A stretch of DNA of 64,000 bases from Flavobacterium anhuiense (GTDB lineage: Bacteria; Bacteroidota; Bacteroidia; Flavobacteriales; Flavobacteriaceae): positions 1 to 64,000 of the forward strand of contig NZ_JUIV01000011.1 of assembly GCF_004151235.1 (NCBI RefSeq), given 5' to 3'. The position numbers and the translations under genes are program-made. The first letter of the stretch is position 1; every line of letters begins with the position of its first letter. The notes under the pieces were generated by a model. It was not told the origin of the DNA, did not search any database, and saw nothing but the letters and a program-made list of their open reading frames with translations. Below, one piece after another: positions 47,175 through 55,483 of the stretch.

Positions 47175-47601
47175 TTTTTTAATTAAAATTATAATGAGTA
47201 AAGCTAATTAATAATTTTAATTTGTAGGATAAGTATTGTTTTTTTTTGTGATATGGAAAATATGTCGCCCCTCTGGGGCTTTATGCTAGGGGATGTAAAT
47301 TGTTCTATAAATATTTTGCTTCTCCGAAGCATCTTTAATAATAGTCTAAAATTTTAGAAGAACTAGTCGTATATAAAAATGCTCCAGCGGAGCAAAATAT
47401 TTATAGTGATTGAATCAACAACGAAAGATAAAGCGCCAGCAGAGAAGGAAATATTTGTTTTATAATTACATCAGCTCCATAAATAGTAAATGTAAAAAAT
47501 GCTCCAGCGGAGCAAAATATTTATAGTAATTGAATTGACAACAAAAAGAAAGAAGCCCCAGAGGGGCGACATATAATTATCAAACTAAATAAATTTTTAA
47601 G
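47175..47601. repeat. Palindromic repeat cluster upstream of the transposase
   Basis: The 427-base gap holds no gene. It contains an inverted unit (core GCCCCTCTGGGGC at 47267-47279 and GCTTCTCCGAAGC at 47318-47330), a lone GCTCCAGCGGAGC (47381-47393) and a full unit with cores GCTCCAGCGGAGC (47501-47513) and GCCCCAGAGGGGC (47555-47567), again 54 bases apart. AAAAATGCTCC before and AAAATATTTATAG after the first core are kept. Confidence 0.8.
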
Positions 47602-48507
47602 CTACGAAACCCACTCGCGCGGATTTGCCAACACATTAATCAATTTTTCTTCTTCGCTTCCTGTTTCTGGATGATGATCGTAAACCCATTGCACATGCGG
47701 AGGCAAACTCATCAAAATACTTTCAATTCTGCCGTTTGTTTTTAAACCGAACAAAGTGCCTTTGTCGTGAACCAAATTAAATTCAACATAACGGCCACGA
47801 CGGATTTCTTGCCAAGTTCTTTGTTCTGGAGTATAAGAAAGGTTCTTTCTTTTTTCTACAATTGGCACATAAGCTTCAACGAAACTATTTCCAACTTCGG
47901 TTACGAAATTGTACCAGTTTTCCATTGACATCGATTCATTTGCTTTGCAATAATCAAAGAACAAACCGCCAAGTCCACGGGCTTCATTTCTGTGTGCATT
48001 CCAGAAATATGAATCACATTGTTTTTTATATTTTGGATAAAACTCTGGATTATGTTTATCGCAAGCTGTTTTGCATGTTTGATGAAAGTGAATTGCATCT
48101 TCTTCAAACAAATAATAAGGCGTTAAATCCTGTCCGCCACCAAACCATTGTTCGATTACATTTCCAGATTCGTCGTACATTTCAAAATATCGCCAATTGG
48201 CGTGCACGGTAGGAACCATTGGGTTTTTCGGGTGAATAACCAAACTTAATCCGCAGGCAAAGAAATCAGCTTCACCAACGCCAAACATTTTTTGCATCGT
48301 TTCAGGAAGTTTTCCGTGAACAGCAGAAATGTTTACACCGCCTTTTTCAAAAACAGTTCCGTTTTCAATAACACGTGTTCTTCCGCCTCCGCCTTCAGGA
48401 CGTTGCCATAAGTCTTCACGGAATTTTGTCGTTCCGTCAACAGCTTCTAATCCAGCGCAGATCTGGTCTTGTAAATTTTGTATGTATGCGTAAAATTTGT
48501 CTTTCAT
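47602..48507 (-). CDS. hemF: Oxygen-dependent coproporphyrinogen III oxidase
   Basis: This 301-residue protein converts coproporphyrinogen III to protoporphyrinogen IX with O2. Family motifs are WQRPEGGGGRTRV, KGGVNISAVHG, FGGGQDLTPYY and a C-terminal LPPHVQWVYDHHPE. HemF works in aerobic cells; the oxygen-independent HemN is not in the window. It is the last gene of the minus-strand heme group, and its start overlaps the acetyltransferase stop by 4 bases, indicating translational coupling. Confidence 0.97.
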   Translation of the reverse strand: MKDKFYAYIQNLQDQICAGLEAVDGTTKFREDLWQRPEGGGGRTRVIENGTVFEKGGVNISAVHGKLPETMQKMFGVGEADFFACGLSLVIHPKNPMVPTVHANWRYFEMYDESGNVIEQWFGGGQDLTPYYLFEEDAIHFHQTCKTACDKHNPEFYPKYKKQCDSYFWNAHRNEARGLGGLFFDYCKANESMSMENWYNFVTEVGNSFVEAYVPIVEKRKNLSYTPEQRTWQEIRRGRYVEFNLVHDKGTLFGLKTNGRIESILMSLPPHVQWVYDHHPETGSEEEKLINVLANPREWVS

Positions 48508-49049
48508 GATTTTATGTATTCTGATTTAAGAAGTCCGAAGTAAACAGAGTTTTGCAAAGTGCCGTCTCCATTTCTAAATTCGTCTCTTAAAATTCCTTCT
48601 TGTTTAAAATTATGTTTTAATGCAATTCGCTGGCTTGCAAGATTGATTTCTGAAGTACAAATAAAAACTTTATTAAGGTTCAATTCGTTGAAACAAAAGT
48701 CAAGCGCATCAGAAACCATTTTTGAGGTAATTCCTTTTCCTTGATAATCTTCATCAATAAAATAGCCTAGTTCACATTTTGAAATGTGGCAATCTATAGT
48801 TTTTACACATAAATAACCAATTAAATCTTGGGTGTTTGAGTCTCGCGCAAAGAAGAAATATCCTTCTTTCTTCTTCTCTTTGTCTAGATTGAAAGCAATA
48901 AATTTTTTTGTCTTTTCTGAATCTTTGCAATAAGATAATGTAAGTGGAAAAGTTTTTTTAATATGATTTTTATTCTTTTCTATTAATTTGTAAAACTCCT
49001 CAGGAAGAATATTTTCAATTCGGTCTGTTTTCCAATCTGTAAAACTCAT
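48504..49049 (-). CDS. RimJ/RimL-type GNAT acetyltransferase
   Basis: This 181-residue protein is a GNAT acetyltransferase of the RimL type: RDSNTQDLIGYLCVK, CELGYFIDEDYQGKGITSKM (the acetyl-CoA loop, QGKGIT) and ASQRIALKHNFKQEG. It may acetylate protein N-termini or a small molecule; the target is unknown. It overlaps hemF by 4 bases downstream and the next gene upstream by 4 bases, so its synthesis is tied to both. A direct role in heme synthesis is not implied. Confidence 0.88.
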   Translation of the reverse strand: MSFTDWKTDRIENILPEEFYKLIEKNKNHIKKTFPLTLSYCKDSEKTKKFIAFNLDKEKKKEGYFFFARDSNTQDLIGYLCVKTIDCHISKCELGYFIDEDYQGKGITSKMVSDALDFCFNELNLNKVFICTSEINLASQRIALKHNFKQEGILRDEFRNGDGTLQNSVYFGLLKSEYIKS

Positions 49050-49429
49050 AAATGATTGTTTTTTAGAGATGCAATTTTAGTATTTATTCCAAAAGAAAAA
49101 ACCTTGCTTTCTTGCTGAATATATTGATAAACTGCTAATGCTTTTTCTGTAAAATTATAACTTTCTATTTTAGAAAACTCAATTAAAATATCAGCAAATT
49201 GTTCTAATTGTTCCCAGTCAAAATGAAGGCGCATTAGCAATGTAATTAAATCCTCATTTGAATAATCAGCTAAAGTTTCAATGTTTAAACCAAATTCTTT
49301 CAGTTGATTTTCAATTTCTGTTTTTTGTAAATTATTTAAGGGATAAGGTACAAATACAAGAGTGCGTAACGTTTTGAGAACGTTATCAATTCTTATTTTT
49401 TCTTCGTCTCTTAAACCTTTATTCAACAT
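49046..49429 (-). CDS. Small helical protein, unknown, in the heme operon
   Basis: This 127-residue soluble, mostly helical protein has no motif I recognise. It begins MLNKGLRDEEKIRIDNVL and has ALAVYQYIQQES near the end. It overlaps the acetyltransferase by 4 bases downstream and starts 3 bases after the membrane-protein gene, within the hemE-to-hemF run. The tight packing makes it a real gene. Its function is unknown. Confidence 0.7.
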   Translation of the reverse strand: MLNKGLRDEEKIRIDNVLKTLRTLVFVPYPLNNLQKTEIENQLKEFGLNIETLADYSNEDLITLLMRLHFDWEQLEQFADILIEFSKIESYNFTEKALAVYQYIQQESKVFSFGINTKIASLKNNHL

Positions 49430-49432
49430 AAA

Positions 49433-50110
49433 TTAGAATTTATTCGATTTGACAGTTGTTCGGCTAAAAACTAGTTTTTCATTTTGAAAAGAATCTTTTC
49501 TACCGAAGTTTTTTAGTATTCGATAAACAAAATATAAAACAGGCAAAGTATAATAAATAAATCCCATACAGATAGGCACATATGGCTTTTCTATAAACAG
49601 TCCGCTTGATTTAACAGTTTGGAAATAATGTGATTTTTCTAAAAACTCGTTTGTCAATCCGAATGGAGGAACTATAGAATTTCCAATGCAAACCGCTAGG
49701 ATTAAGAAAAAGTAGAAAACCGCTTTTGCCGCCGATTTTCCCATTTGATACACTCTGACTTCTGGCGCTACATTCGAAAAGGCAAAACGCATTCTGTTTA
49801 AAACCGTCAGAAGATAAATATACAGAATGTTAGTATTTACTACTGATTCATTAAAAGAATAAGCAAATAATCCGTAGAGCGGAAAAAACACAAAAAGTGA
49901 CCATTTTCTAGGCATAACCGCCATGAAAACTCCTGAATGAACCATTATAAACTCAAAAGCCATCAAAACAGCCAAGTCATTTATAAGACTAACTGGATGT
50001 AATTCTGGATGCGTCCAAACCATGAGAAACACGTAGGCGTAATAAGCCTGAAATCCGTATTCGATAAATGAAAACGGTGAGTTTCTGTTGAGGTTTAGGT
50101 TTGCGAGCAT
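49433..50110 (-). CDS. Polytopic membrane protein, unknown, in the heme operon
   Basis: This 225-residue protein has about five or six hydrophobic helices (for example AYYAYVFLMVW, LAVLMAFEFIMVHSGVFMAV, WSLFVFFPLYGLFAYSF, AVFYFFLILAVCIGNSIV, GFIYYTLPVLYFVYRIL) and a basic tail. HSGVFMAVMPRKW could include a metal- or heme-binding histidine. I do not recognise the family. It lies between hemE and the small helical gene on the same strand. It may be a transporter or membrane partner, which is inference only. Confidence 0.75.
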   Translation of the reverse strand: MLANLNLNRNSPFSFIEYGFQAYYAYVFLMVWTHPELHPVSLINDLAVLMAFEFIMVHSGVFMAVMPRKWSLFVFFPLYGLFAYSFNESVVNTNILYIYLLTVLNRMRFAFSNVAPEVRVYQMGKSAAKAVFYFFLILAVCIGNSIVPPFGLTNEFLEKSHYFQTVKSSGLFIEKPYVPICMGFIYYTLPVLYFVYRILKNFGRKDSFQNEKLVFSRTTVKSNKF

Positions 50111-50170
50111 ATTTTTGAGTTTAAAGTTTTCAGTCGCAGTAAACTGAATACTGCGACTGAAAACTGAATA

Positions 50171-51196
50171 CTATTGTCCGTATTCCTTCACAGCGTCAAT
50201 AAACGCTTTGGCGTGATCTACAGGAATATTTGGTAAAATTCCGTGACCTAAATTTACTATATATTTATCTTTTCCGAATTCGTCGATCATTTCGTGAACC
50301 ATTTTCTTGATAGTCGGAATTGGAGAAAGCAATCTTGACGGATCGAAGTTTCCTTGTAAAGTAATGTTTCCGCCAGATAAATAACGAGCGTTTCTTGCCG
50401 AACAAGTCCAGTCAACTCCTAGCGCAGAAGCTTTACTTTTACCCATTTCGCCAAGAGCAAACCAACATCCTTTTCCGAAAACAATAACTGGAGTTATCTC
50501 TGCTAAAGCGTCAACAATCTGGTTGATGTATTTCCATGAAAATTCTTGATAGTCAACAGGAGAAAGCATTCCTCCCCAAGAATCGAAAATTTGAACGGCA
50601 TTTACTCCCGATTTTACTTTTTCTTTTAAGTATAAAATAGTTGTATCAGTGATTTTTTGCAATAAAGTATGCGCTGCAACTGGGTTTGAAAAACAGAAAC
50701 CTTTTGCTGTATCAAAACTTTTAGAACCTTTTCCTTCAACAGCATAGCAGAAAATTGTCCAAGGCGAACCTGCGAAACCAATTAAAGGCACTTCATCGTT
50801 CAACATTTCTTTAGTCAATTTCACAGCGTCAAAAACGTAACCTAAAGTTTCATTTACATCTGGAACAAAAACTTGATTTACTTGTTCCATCGTACGAATT
50901 GGATCTGGAATAATCGGACCCAAATTATCTTTCAATTCAACATGAATTCCCATTGCGCGAGGTACAACTAAAATATCTGAGAATAAAATCGCAGCATCTG
51001 GAGCAATTCGGCGAATTGGCTGTACTGTAATTTCAGCGGCTAATTCTGGAGTTTCGCAACGTGTAAAGAAATCATATTTATCACGCAGTTCTCTAAATTC
51101 TGGTAAATATCTTCCTGCTTGACGCATCATCCATACTGGTGGGCGTTGAACTGTTTCTCCTTTTAATGCTCTTAAAAATAGGTCGTTTTTTAACAT
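50171..51196 (-). CDS. hemE: Uroporphyrinogen decarboxylase
   Basis: From ATG 51196 the protein has 341 residues, the usual size. It removes the four acetate carboxyls of uroporphyrinogen III. It shows the family signature [15 protein letters not shown] near the start, then [31 protein letters not shown] and [14 protein letters not shown] near the end. The in-frame ATG 36 bases upstream gives an extra [12 protein letters not shown] that is not part of the family. It lies between hemD and the membrane-protein gene. Confidence 0.97.
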   Translation of the reverse strand: MLKNDLFLRALKGETVQRPPVWMMRQAGRYLPEFRELRDKYDFFTRCETPELAAEITVQPIRRIAPDAAILFSDILVVPRAMGIHVELKDNLGPIIPDPIRTMEQVNQVFVPDVNETLGYVFDAVKLTKEMLNDEVPLIGFAGSPWTIFCYAVEGKGSKSFDTAKGFCFSNPVAAHTLLQKITDTTILYLKEKVKSGVNAVQIFDSWGGMLSPVDYQEFSWKYINQIVDALAEITPVIVFGKGCWFALGEMGKSKASALGVDWTCSARNARYLSGGNITLQGNFDPSRLLSPIPTIKKMVHEMIDEFGKDKYIVNLGHGILPNIPVDHAKAFIDAVKEYGQ

Positions 51197-51246
51197 GTTT
51201 TTTATTTTAGGTGCAAAGTCGCAAAGTGACAAAGTTGCAAAGGTTT

Positions 51247-51912
51247 TTATTTGTATTCGTGAATTACATCCTCTATTACGTCTTCAATTGTGGGTTGATC
51301 AGCAATGATGATGTTTTTAGTGATTTTTGATAAAGCTTCTGCGGTCGTATCACCAATGCAGAAACAGATTTGTTTATTGATGGTATTCTGTTTCAGATAA
51401 CTTTTTACTCCAGACGGACTAAAAAACAAAATCGCTTCTGGATTTGCTTTTATTTTCTGAGGTTGAAGCGTTGTTTCGTAAACCTGAATTTCATTGAATT
51501 TAATTCCGTTTTCCTTTAAAGCTTCAGGCAAAGTGTCTCTTCTTAAATTGCCACTGAAAAAAGTATAGCTTTCATTACCATAAATCAAAGTGATAATTTC
51601 TGCTAAATCGGAAGCATAACCTGTGTAGGCAATAACATTGAAGCCGTTTTCTTCTAAAAGATTTTTGGTTTTAAGTCCAACGCAGTACACGTTTTTTTTC
51701 TTTAATTCTTCTGATTTTGGATTTGATAAAACACTGTGAACAGCATTTTGACTTGTAAAAATTAGACTTTCGTTGAGGTCTTTTAATTCGAAAGGCTTAT
51801 TTTCAGTTTTAATAAAATCGGCTTCGATCAACTCAACGCCATATTTTATTAGTTCCTGTTTATGAAGAGGAGATAATATTTTAGTAGATAATATCTGAAC
51901 TGGATTTGCCAT
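51247..51912 (-). CDS. hemD: Uroporphyrinogen-III synthase
   Basis: This 221-residue protein has the two-domain layout of HemD, which closes and inverts ring D of hydroxymethylbilane. Sequence conservation in this family is low; visible elements are [60 protein letters not shown] and [12 protein letters not shown]. Its start shares one base with the hemC stop, so the two are translationally coupled; this context makes the call firm. Confidence 0.92.
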   Translation of the reverse strand: MANPVQILSTKILSPLHKQELIKYGVELIEADFIKTENKPFELKDLNESLIFTSQNAVHSVLSNPKSEELKKKNVYCVGLKTKNLLEENGFNVIAYTGYASDLAEIITLIYGNESYTFFSGNLRRDTLPEALKENGIKFNEIQVYETTLQPQKIKANPEAILFFSPSGVKSYLKQNTINKQICFCIGDTTAEALSKITKNIIIADQPTIEDVIEDVIHEYK

Positions 51913-52835
51913 TATTTCTTTAGAGATTCTTTGATTTTCTGCATTAATTCCGTTCCTCCATTATTCAAAATCTCCTGGGCTGAATTGAAACCTAGTTTTT
52001 TCCATTCTGAAATATCAACCGTTTTGTGGATTTCAATTTTCTGTTTTCCATCAATAGAAAGTAAAACTCCCTGAAAATGTAGTGTGTCCTCGTCTTCGTT
52101 ATATGTAACCAAAGCTCCAATTGGCGCAGTACATCCGCCTTCAAGCGTTCTTAAAAACTGGCGTTCGATGTAGGTACAGATTTCAGTTTCGATATCATTT
52201 AACTGAGAAAGTGCATCCAATGTATAATTGTCATTTTCCATTCCAACAACCAACATTGCTCCTTGAGCCGGCGCAGGAATCATCCAATCTAAATTGATGT
52301 AATTTTCAGGTTTTAAGTTAATGCGCTCCAAACCTGCAGCGGCAAAAACAGCTCCGTCCCAATTATTATCTTGTAGTTTTTGCATACGAGTATTCACGTT
52401 TCCACGTAAATCAACTACAGTATGATTTGGATATTTATTGAACCATTGCGCCTGACGACGTAAACTTCCTGTTGCAATGGTGCTTGGATTTGCAAAATCA
52501 GGATTTCCTTTATGAACTAAAATATCCAAAACATTGGCTCTTGGCAAAACTGCACCTTGAACTATACCTTTTGGTAAAGCCGTTGGAACATCTTTCATAG
52601 AATGCACGGCGATATCAATATCACCATTAATCATAGCAATGTCTAAGGTTTTAGTGAAAATTCCAGTGATTCCTAATTCGTAAAGTGGCTTATCAAGAAT
52701 AATGTCACCCTGAGATTTAACTGCAATAATCGAGGTTTTATAACCCAAATCGTTTAGTTTTTTCTCTACAGTGTGTGCTTGCCAAAGTGCTAATTCGCTG
52801 TCACGCGTTCCTATCCTGATTGTTTTTTCAGCCAT
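51912..52835 (-). CDS. hemC: Hydroxymethylbilane synthase (porphobilinogen deaminase)
   Basis: This 307-residue protein polymerises four porphobilinogens. The dipyrromethane cofactor is held by C235 in EGGCTAPIGA. RIGTRDSELALWQA (7-20), DIAVHSMKDVPTALP (74-88) and GSLRRQAQW (123-131) are the usual active-site segments. It is preceded by a long inverted repeat that separates it from hemA, and it overlaps hemD by one base. Confidence 0.97.
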   Translation of the reverse strand: MAEKTIRIGTRDSELALWQAHTVEKKLNDLGYKTSIIAVKSQGDIILDKPLYELGITGIFTKTLDIAMINGDIDIAVHSMKDVPTALPKGIVQGAVLPRANVLDILVHKGNPDFANPSTIATGSLRRQAQWFNKYPNHTVVDLRGNVNTRMQKLQDNNWDGAVFAAAGLERINLKPENYINLDWMIPAPAQGAMLVVGMENDNYTLDALSQLNDIETEICTYIERQFLRTLEGGCTAPIGALVTYNEDEDTLHFQGVLLSIDGKQKIEIHKTVDISEWKKLGFNSAQEILNNGGTELMQKIKESLKK

Positions 52836-52848
52836 GTTTTGTTTTTTG

Positions 52849-52929
52849 AACCATATAAGTTATATAAGTAAATTTAAGCAGTTTGGGTAAAACACAGTTT
52901 TTAAATGAACTTATATAACTTATATGGTT
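52849..52929 (-). repeat. Long inverted repeat between hemA and hemC
   Basis: Arms of 21 bases at 52849-52869 (starting AACCATATAAGTTATATAAG) and 52909-52929 are perfectly complementary around a 39-base spacer. It fills the gap between hemA and hemC, and the RNA would form a long AT-rich hairpin. No T run follows on the minus strand, so it is not a standard terminator. It could reduce hemC transcription relative to hemA, stabilise the mRNA, or be a mobile palindrome. Confidence 0.8.
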
Positions 52930-52939
52930 TAAATTGTAT

Positions 52940-54190
52940 TTAAGATGCTTTTATTTTGAAGACTTTTTCGATCCATTCGATGCTTTCGTCTACCATGGTA
53001 TCGTCGTCTTTTAAATGATTTGCAAAATGAGTAGTGATTTTCTGAATGATTCTGTTACTGATGATTTCAGCTTGCTCTTCATTAAAATCAGCGATTTTTT
53101 TACTTTGAAAATCTAGTTCCGAAGCTTTAATAGCGTTTAATTTTTCTTTTAAAGCATTAATTGTCGGAGCAAACTTTCTGCCTTTCATCCAAGTAACAAA
53201 TTCTTCTTTGATTTCTTCGATGATTGCTTCAGCAGCCGGAATGTGTAATTTTCTGTTTTCTAGAGTTTCATCTGTCAGTTGAGACAAATAATCCATGTGA
53301 ATTAAAGTTACACCTTCTAATTCCTCAACATTTTCATGAACGTTTTTCGGAATTGATAAATCTAGAATCAATAAAGGTTTTTTAAGATTCAGAATCGCTT
53401 TGTCTACCGTTGGGTTTTGTGCGCCAGTTGCTACAACGACAACATCGGCTTTTTGAAGTTCTAAATGTAATTCAGAATAATCTTTAACAATCAGATTTAA
53501 TTTTCCTGCTAATTTCTCTGCTTTATCTTTAGTACGGTTGATTAAAGTGATATGCTCATTTTTAGTATGTTTTACTAAATTCTCGCAAGTATTTCTTCCG
53601 ATTTTACCAGTTCCAAAAAGTAAAATGTTTTTGTTGCTGATATCTTCGACATTTTTAAGAATGTATTGTACTGAAGCAAAAGAAACCGAAGTAGCTCCAG
53701 AGCTAATTTCCGTTTCGTTTTTAATTCTTTTACTCGCCTGAATAACTGCATTTACCAATCTTTCCATAAAAGCATTGGCCAATCCCATTGATTTTGAATG
53801 TATAAAAGAAGTTTTGATTTGAGAGATAATTTCAAAATCACCTAAGATTTGGCTGTCTAAACCAGTCCCAACACGAAAGATATGATTGATTGCTTCTTGA
53901 TTTTTGTAAACGAAACCCACTTTTTGAAAAGCGTCTACAGATCCGTTACTATTATCGCAGATAAGTTTTATTAATTGAAATGGATGTTCTGCAAAACCGT
54001 AAATCTCGGTTCTGTTGCAAGTAGAAGTAACTAGTAAACTTTCTATTCCATCGTTTTTAGCTTGTTCCAGCAATCGCGTCTTTGCAACTGCATCCAAACT
54101 AAATTGACCTCTGACCTCAGCATCAGCTTTTTTATAACTCAGACCAACTGAGTAAAAATAGAGGTGTTTCGGTACGTTATTGTTTTCCAT
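52940..54190 (-). CDS. hemA: Glutamyl-tRNA reductase
   Basis: From ATG 54190 the protein has 416 residues. It reduces glutamyl-tRNA to glutamate-1-semialdehyde, the first committed step of the C5 heme pathway. The catalytic cysteine is C58 in TSTCNRTEIYG. FRVGTGLDSQILGDFEI, an NADP-binding ILLFGTGKIGRNTCENL and a C-terminal helical dimer domain follow. The ATG 27 bases upstream adds an atypical leader and is rejected. hemL is not in the window. The gene is the first of the minus-strand heme group, divergent from the AraC-type regulator. Confidence 0.97.
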   Translation of the reverse strand: MENNNVPKHLYFYSVGLSYKKADAEVRGQFSLDAVAKTRLLEQAKNDGIESLLVTSTCNRTEIYGFAEHPFQLIKLICDNSNGSVDAFQKVGFVYKNQEAINHIFRVGTGLDSQILGDFEIISQIKTSFIHSKSMGLANAFMERLVNAVIQASKRIKNETEISSGATSVSFASVQYILKNVEDISNKNILLFGTGKIGRNTCENLVKHTKNEHITLINRTKDKAEKLAGKLNLIVKDYSELHLELQKADVVVVATGAQNPTVDKAILNLKKPLLILDLSIPKNVHENVEELEGVTLIHMDYLSQLTDETLENRKLHIPAAEAIIEEIKEEFVTWMKGRKFAPTINALKEKLNAIKASELDFQSKKIADFNEEQAEIISNRIIQKITTHFANHLKDDDTMVDESIEWIEKVFKIKAS

Positions 54191-54214
54191 AAATTCACTT
54201 TCATAAAAGTGCAA

Positions 54215-54222
54215 CAAAATTA
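54215..54222 (-). promoter_or_regulatory. Possible -7 element of hemA
   Basis: TAATTTTG on the minus strand fits TAnnTTTG, 25 bases before the hemA start. No TTG is placed well upstream. AAAAGTACTTTT, a 12-base palindrome, lies at 54251-54262. Confidence 0.35.
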
Positions 54223-54316
54223 TTACTATACCATCGATAAAAATAACGCTAAAAGTACTTTTTATGTCGCTATATGTTTTTTTGAACCTAAATGGGTGTT
54301 TTTGAGTAAAAAGGAC

Positions 54317-54371
54317 TACTTTTGTAGCAAAATCAACTCGTTTGAAGTGATTAGTTTAGAGTCGTTCTAAA
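54317..54371 (+). promoter_or_regulatory. Possible araC-type gene promoter and palindrome
   Basis: TACTTTTG at 54317-54324 fits the -7 consensus. TTTAGA-GTCGT-TCTAAA, a 17-base palindrome, lies at 54355-54371, downstream of it. The palindrome resembles a metal-regulator box but with a different centre. Confidence 0.35.
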
Positions 54372-54417
54372 TAACATTTAAACTTTATTTTGATTTTCGT
54401 TTCAAAAAAATATCGCT

Positions 54418-55290
54418 ATGGGTTCTCAAGAAATTATAAAAATTGAAGACGACTTTACGCTGATCCGTTTTCAAAATGACAGTCTCGAGCCATTTTATGC
54501 ACAGCATGAAATAGGTACTGGTCTGATACAGTTTCACTTCGGGATAAAAGGAAATGCAAAATTCTTATTCAATCAAGGCAATTATGCATTAGAATTAAAA
54601 GAAGAAAAATCGCTTCTTTTGTACAATCCGCAGAAAGAATTACCGCTTAATTTAGAACTTGCGCCAAACTCTTGGGTGATTTCTGTAATTGTTTCAATCA
54701 AAAAATTTCACGCGTTATTTTCTGCCGAAGCTGATTATATTACATTTTTAAGTCCTGACAATAAGGATAAAAAATATTATAACGAAGGAAATATCAGTCC
54801 GTCAATGGCAATTGTTTTGAGTCAGTTGTTTCATTACAATCTTCATCCGTCCATAAAAAACCTTTATTATAAAGGAAAAGGATACGAATTGTTAAGTTTG
54901 TATTTCAACAGAACTGAAGACCCAAATGCTGAACAATGTCCGTTTTTAATTGATGAAGACAATGTTTTGAAAATCAGAAAAGCAAAAGAAATTGTAATCG
55001 CCAATATGGCCGAACCGCCAGGGTTGCAAGAACTGGCAGATGAAATTGGTTTAAATTTGAAAAAACTTAAAATGGGTTTCAAACAGATTTATGGCGATAC
55101 AGTTTACGGTTTCCTTTTTGATTACAAAATGGATTTCGCTAGAAAACTATTAGACAGCGGTTCTTATAATGTAAACGAAGTTGGATTGAAAATTGGCTAT
55201 AGCACGGGAAGCCATTTTATAGCGGCATTCAAAAAGAAATTTGGAACAACACCAAAAAAATATTTGATGTCTATTAATGTGAATGTTTAA
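54418..55290 (+). CDS. AraC-family transcriptional regulator
   Basis: This 290-residue protein has an N-terminal cupin-like sensing domain (about 1-160) and a C-terminal AraC DNA-binding domain (about 190-285) with two helix-turn-helix units: GLQELADEIGLNLKKLKMGF and NVNEVGLKIGYSTGSHFIAA, ending FKKKFGTTPKKYL. It stands between hemA and hemH, divergent from hemA, and could control heme synthesis on both sides. The ligand is unknown. Confidence 0.92.
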   Translation: MGSQEIIKIEDDFTLIRFQNDSLEPFYAQHEIGTGLIQFHFGIKGNAKFLFNQGNYALELKEEKSLLLYNPQKELPLNLELAPNSWVISVIVSIKKFHALFSAEADYITFLSPDNKDKKYYNEGNISPSMAIVLSQLFHYNLHPSIKNLYYKGKGYELLSLYFNRTEDPNAEQCPFLIDEDNVLKIRKAKEIVIANMAEPPGLQELADEIGLNLKKLKMGFKQIYGDTVYGFLFDYKMDFARKLLDSGSYNVNEVGLKIGYSTGSHFIAAFKKKFGTTPKKYLMSINVNV

Positions 55291-55417
55291 ATTTTTTTTC
55301 GCCACGAATTCACGAATTAATCTGTGTAAATCTGCATGAAAAAATTTCTCGAATTAGTCAAATAAATTTTGAATATTCTACAATAATTAAAAAGTAATAA
55401 ATATCATATTTCGAATA

Positions 55418-55437
55418 AAGTACAGCGTGTACTTTTG
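55418..55437 (+). promoter_or_regulatory. hemH promoter with overlapping palindrome
   Basis: TACTTTTG at 55430-55437 fits the -7 box 47 bases before hemH. It overlaps AAGTACAGCGTGTACTT (55418-55434), a palindrome with 6-bp arms around 5 bases, which could be an operator placed to block RNA polymerase. No clear TTG was identified. Confidence 0.5.
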
Positions 55438-55483
55438 CCGAAATTTTTAAAACAAATAAAAGCTTAAAAGCAAAAAAAACATA

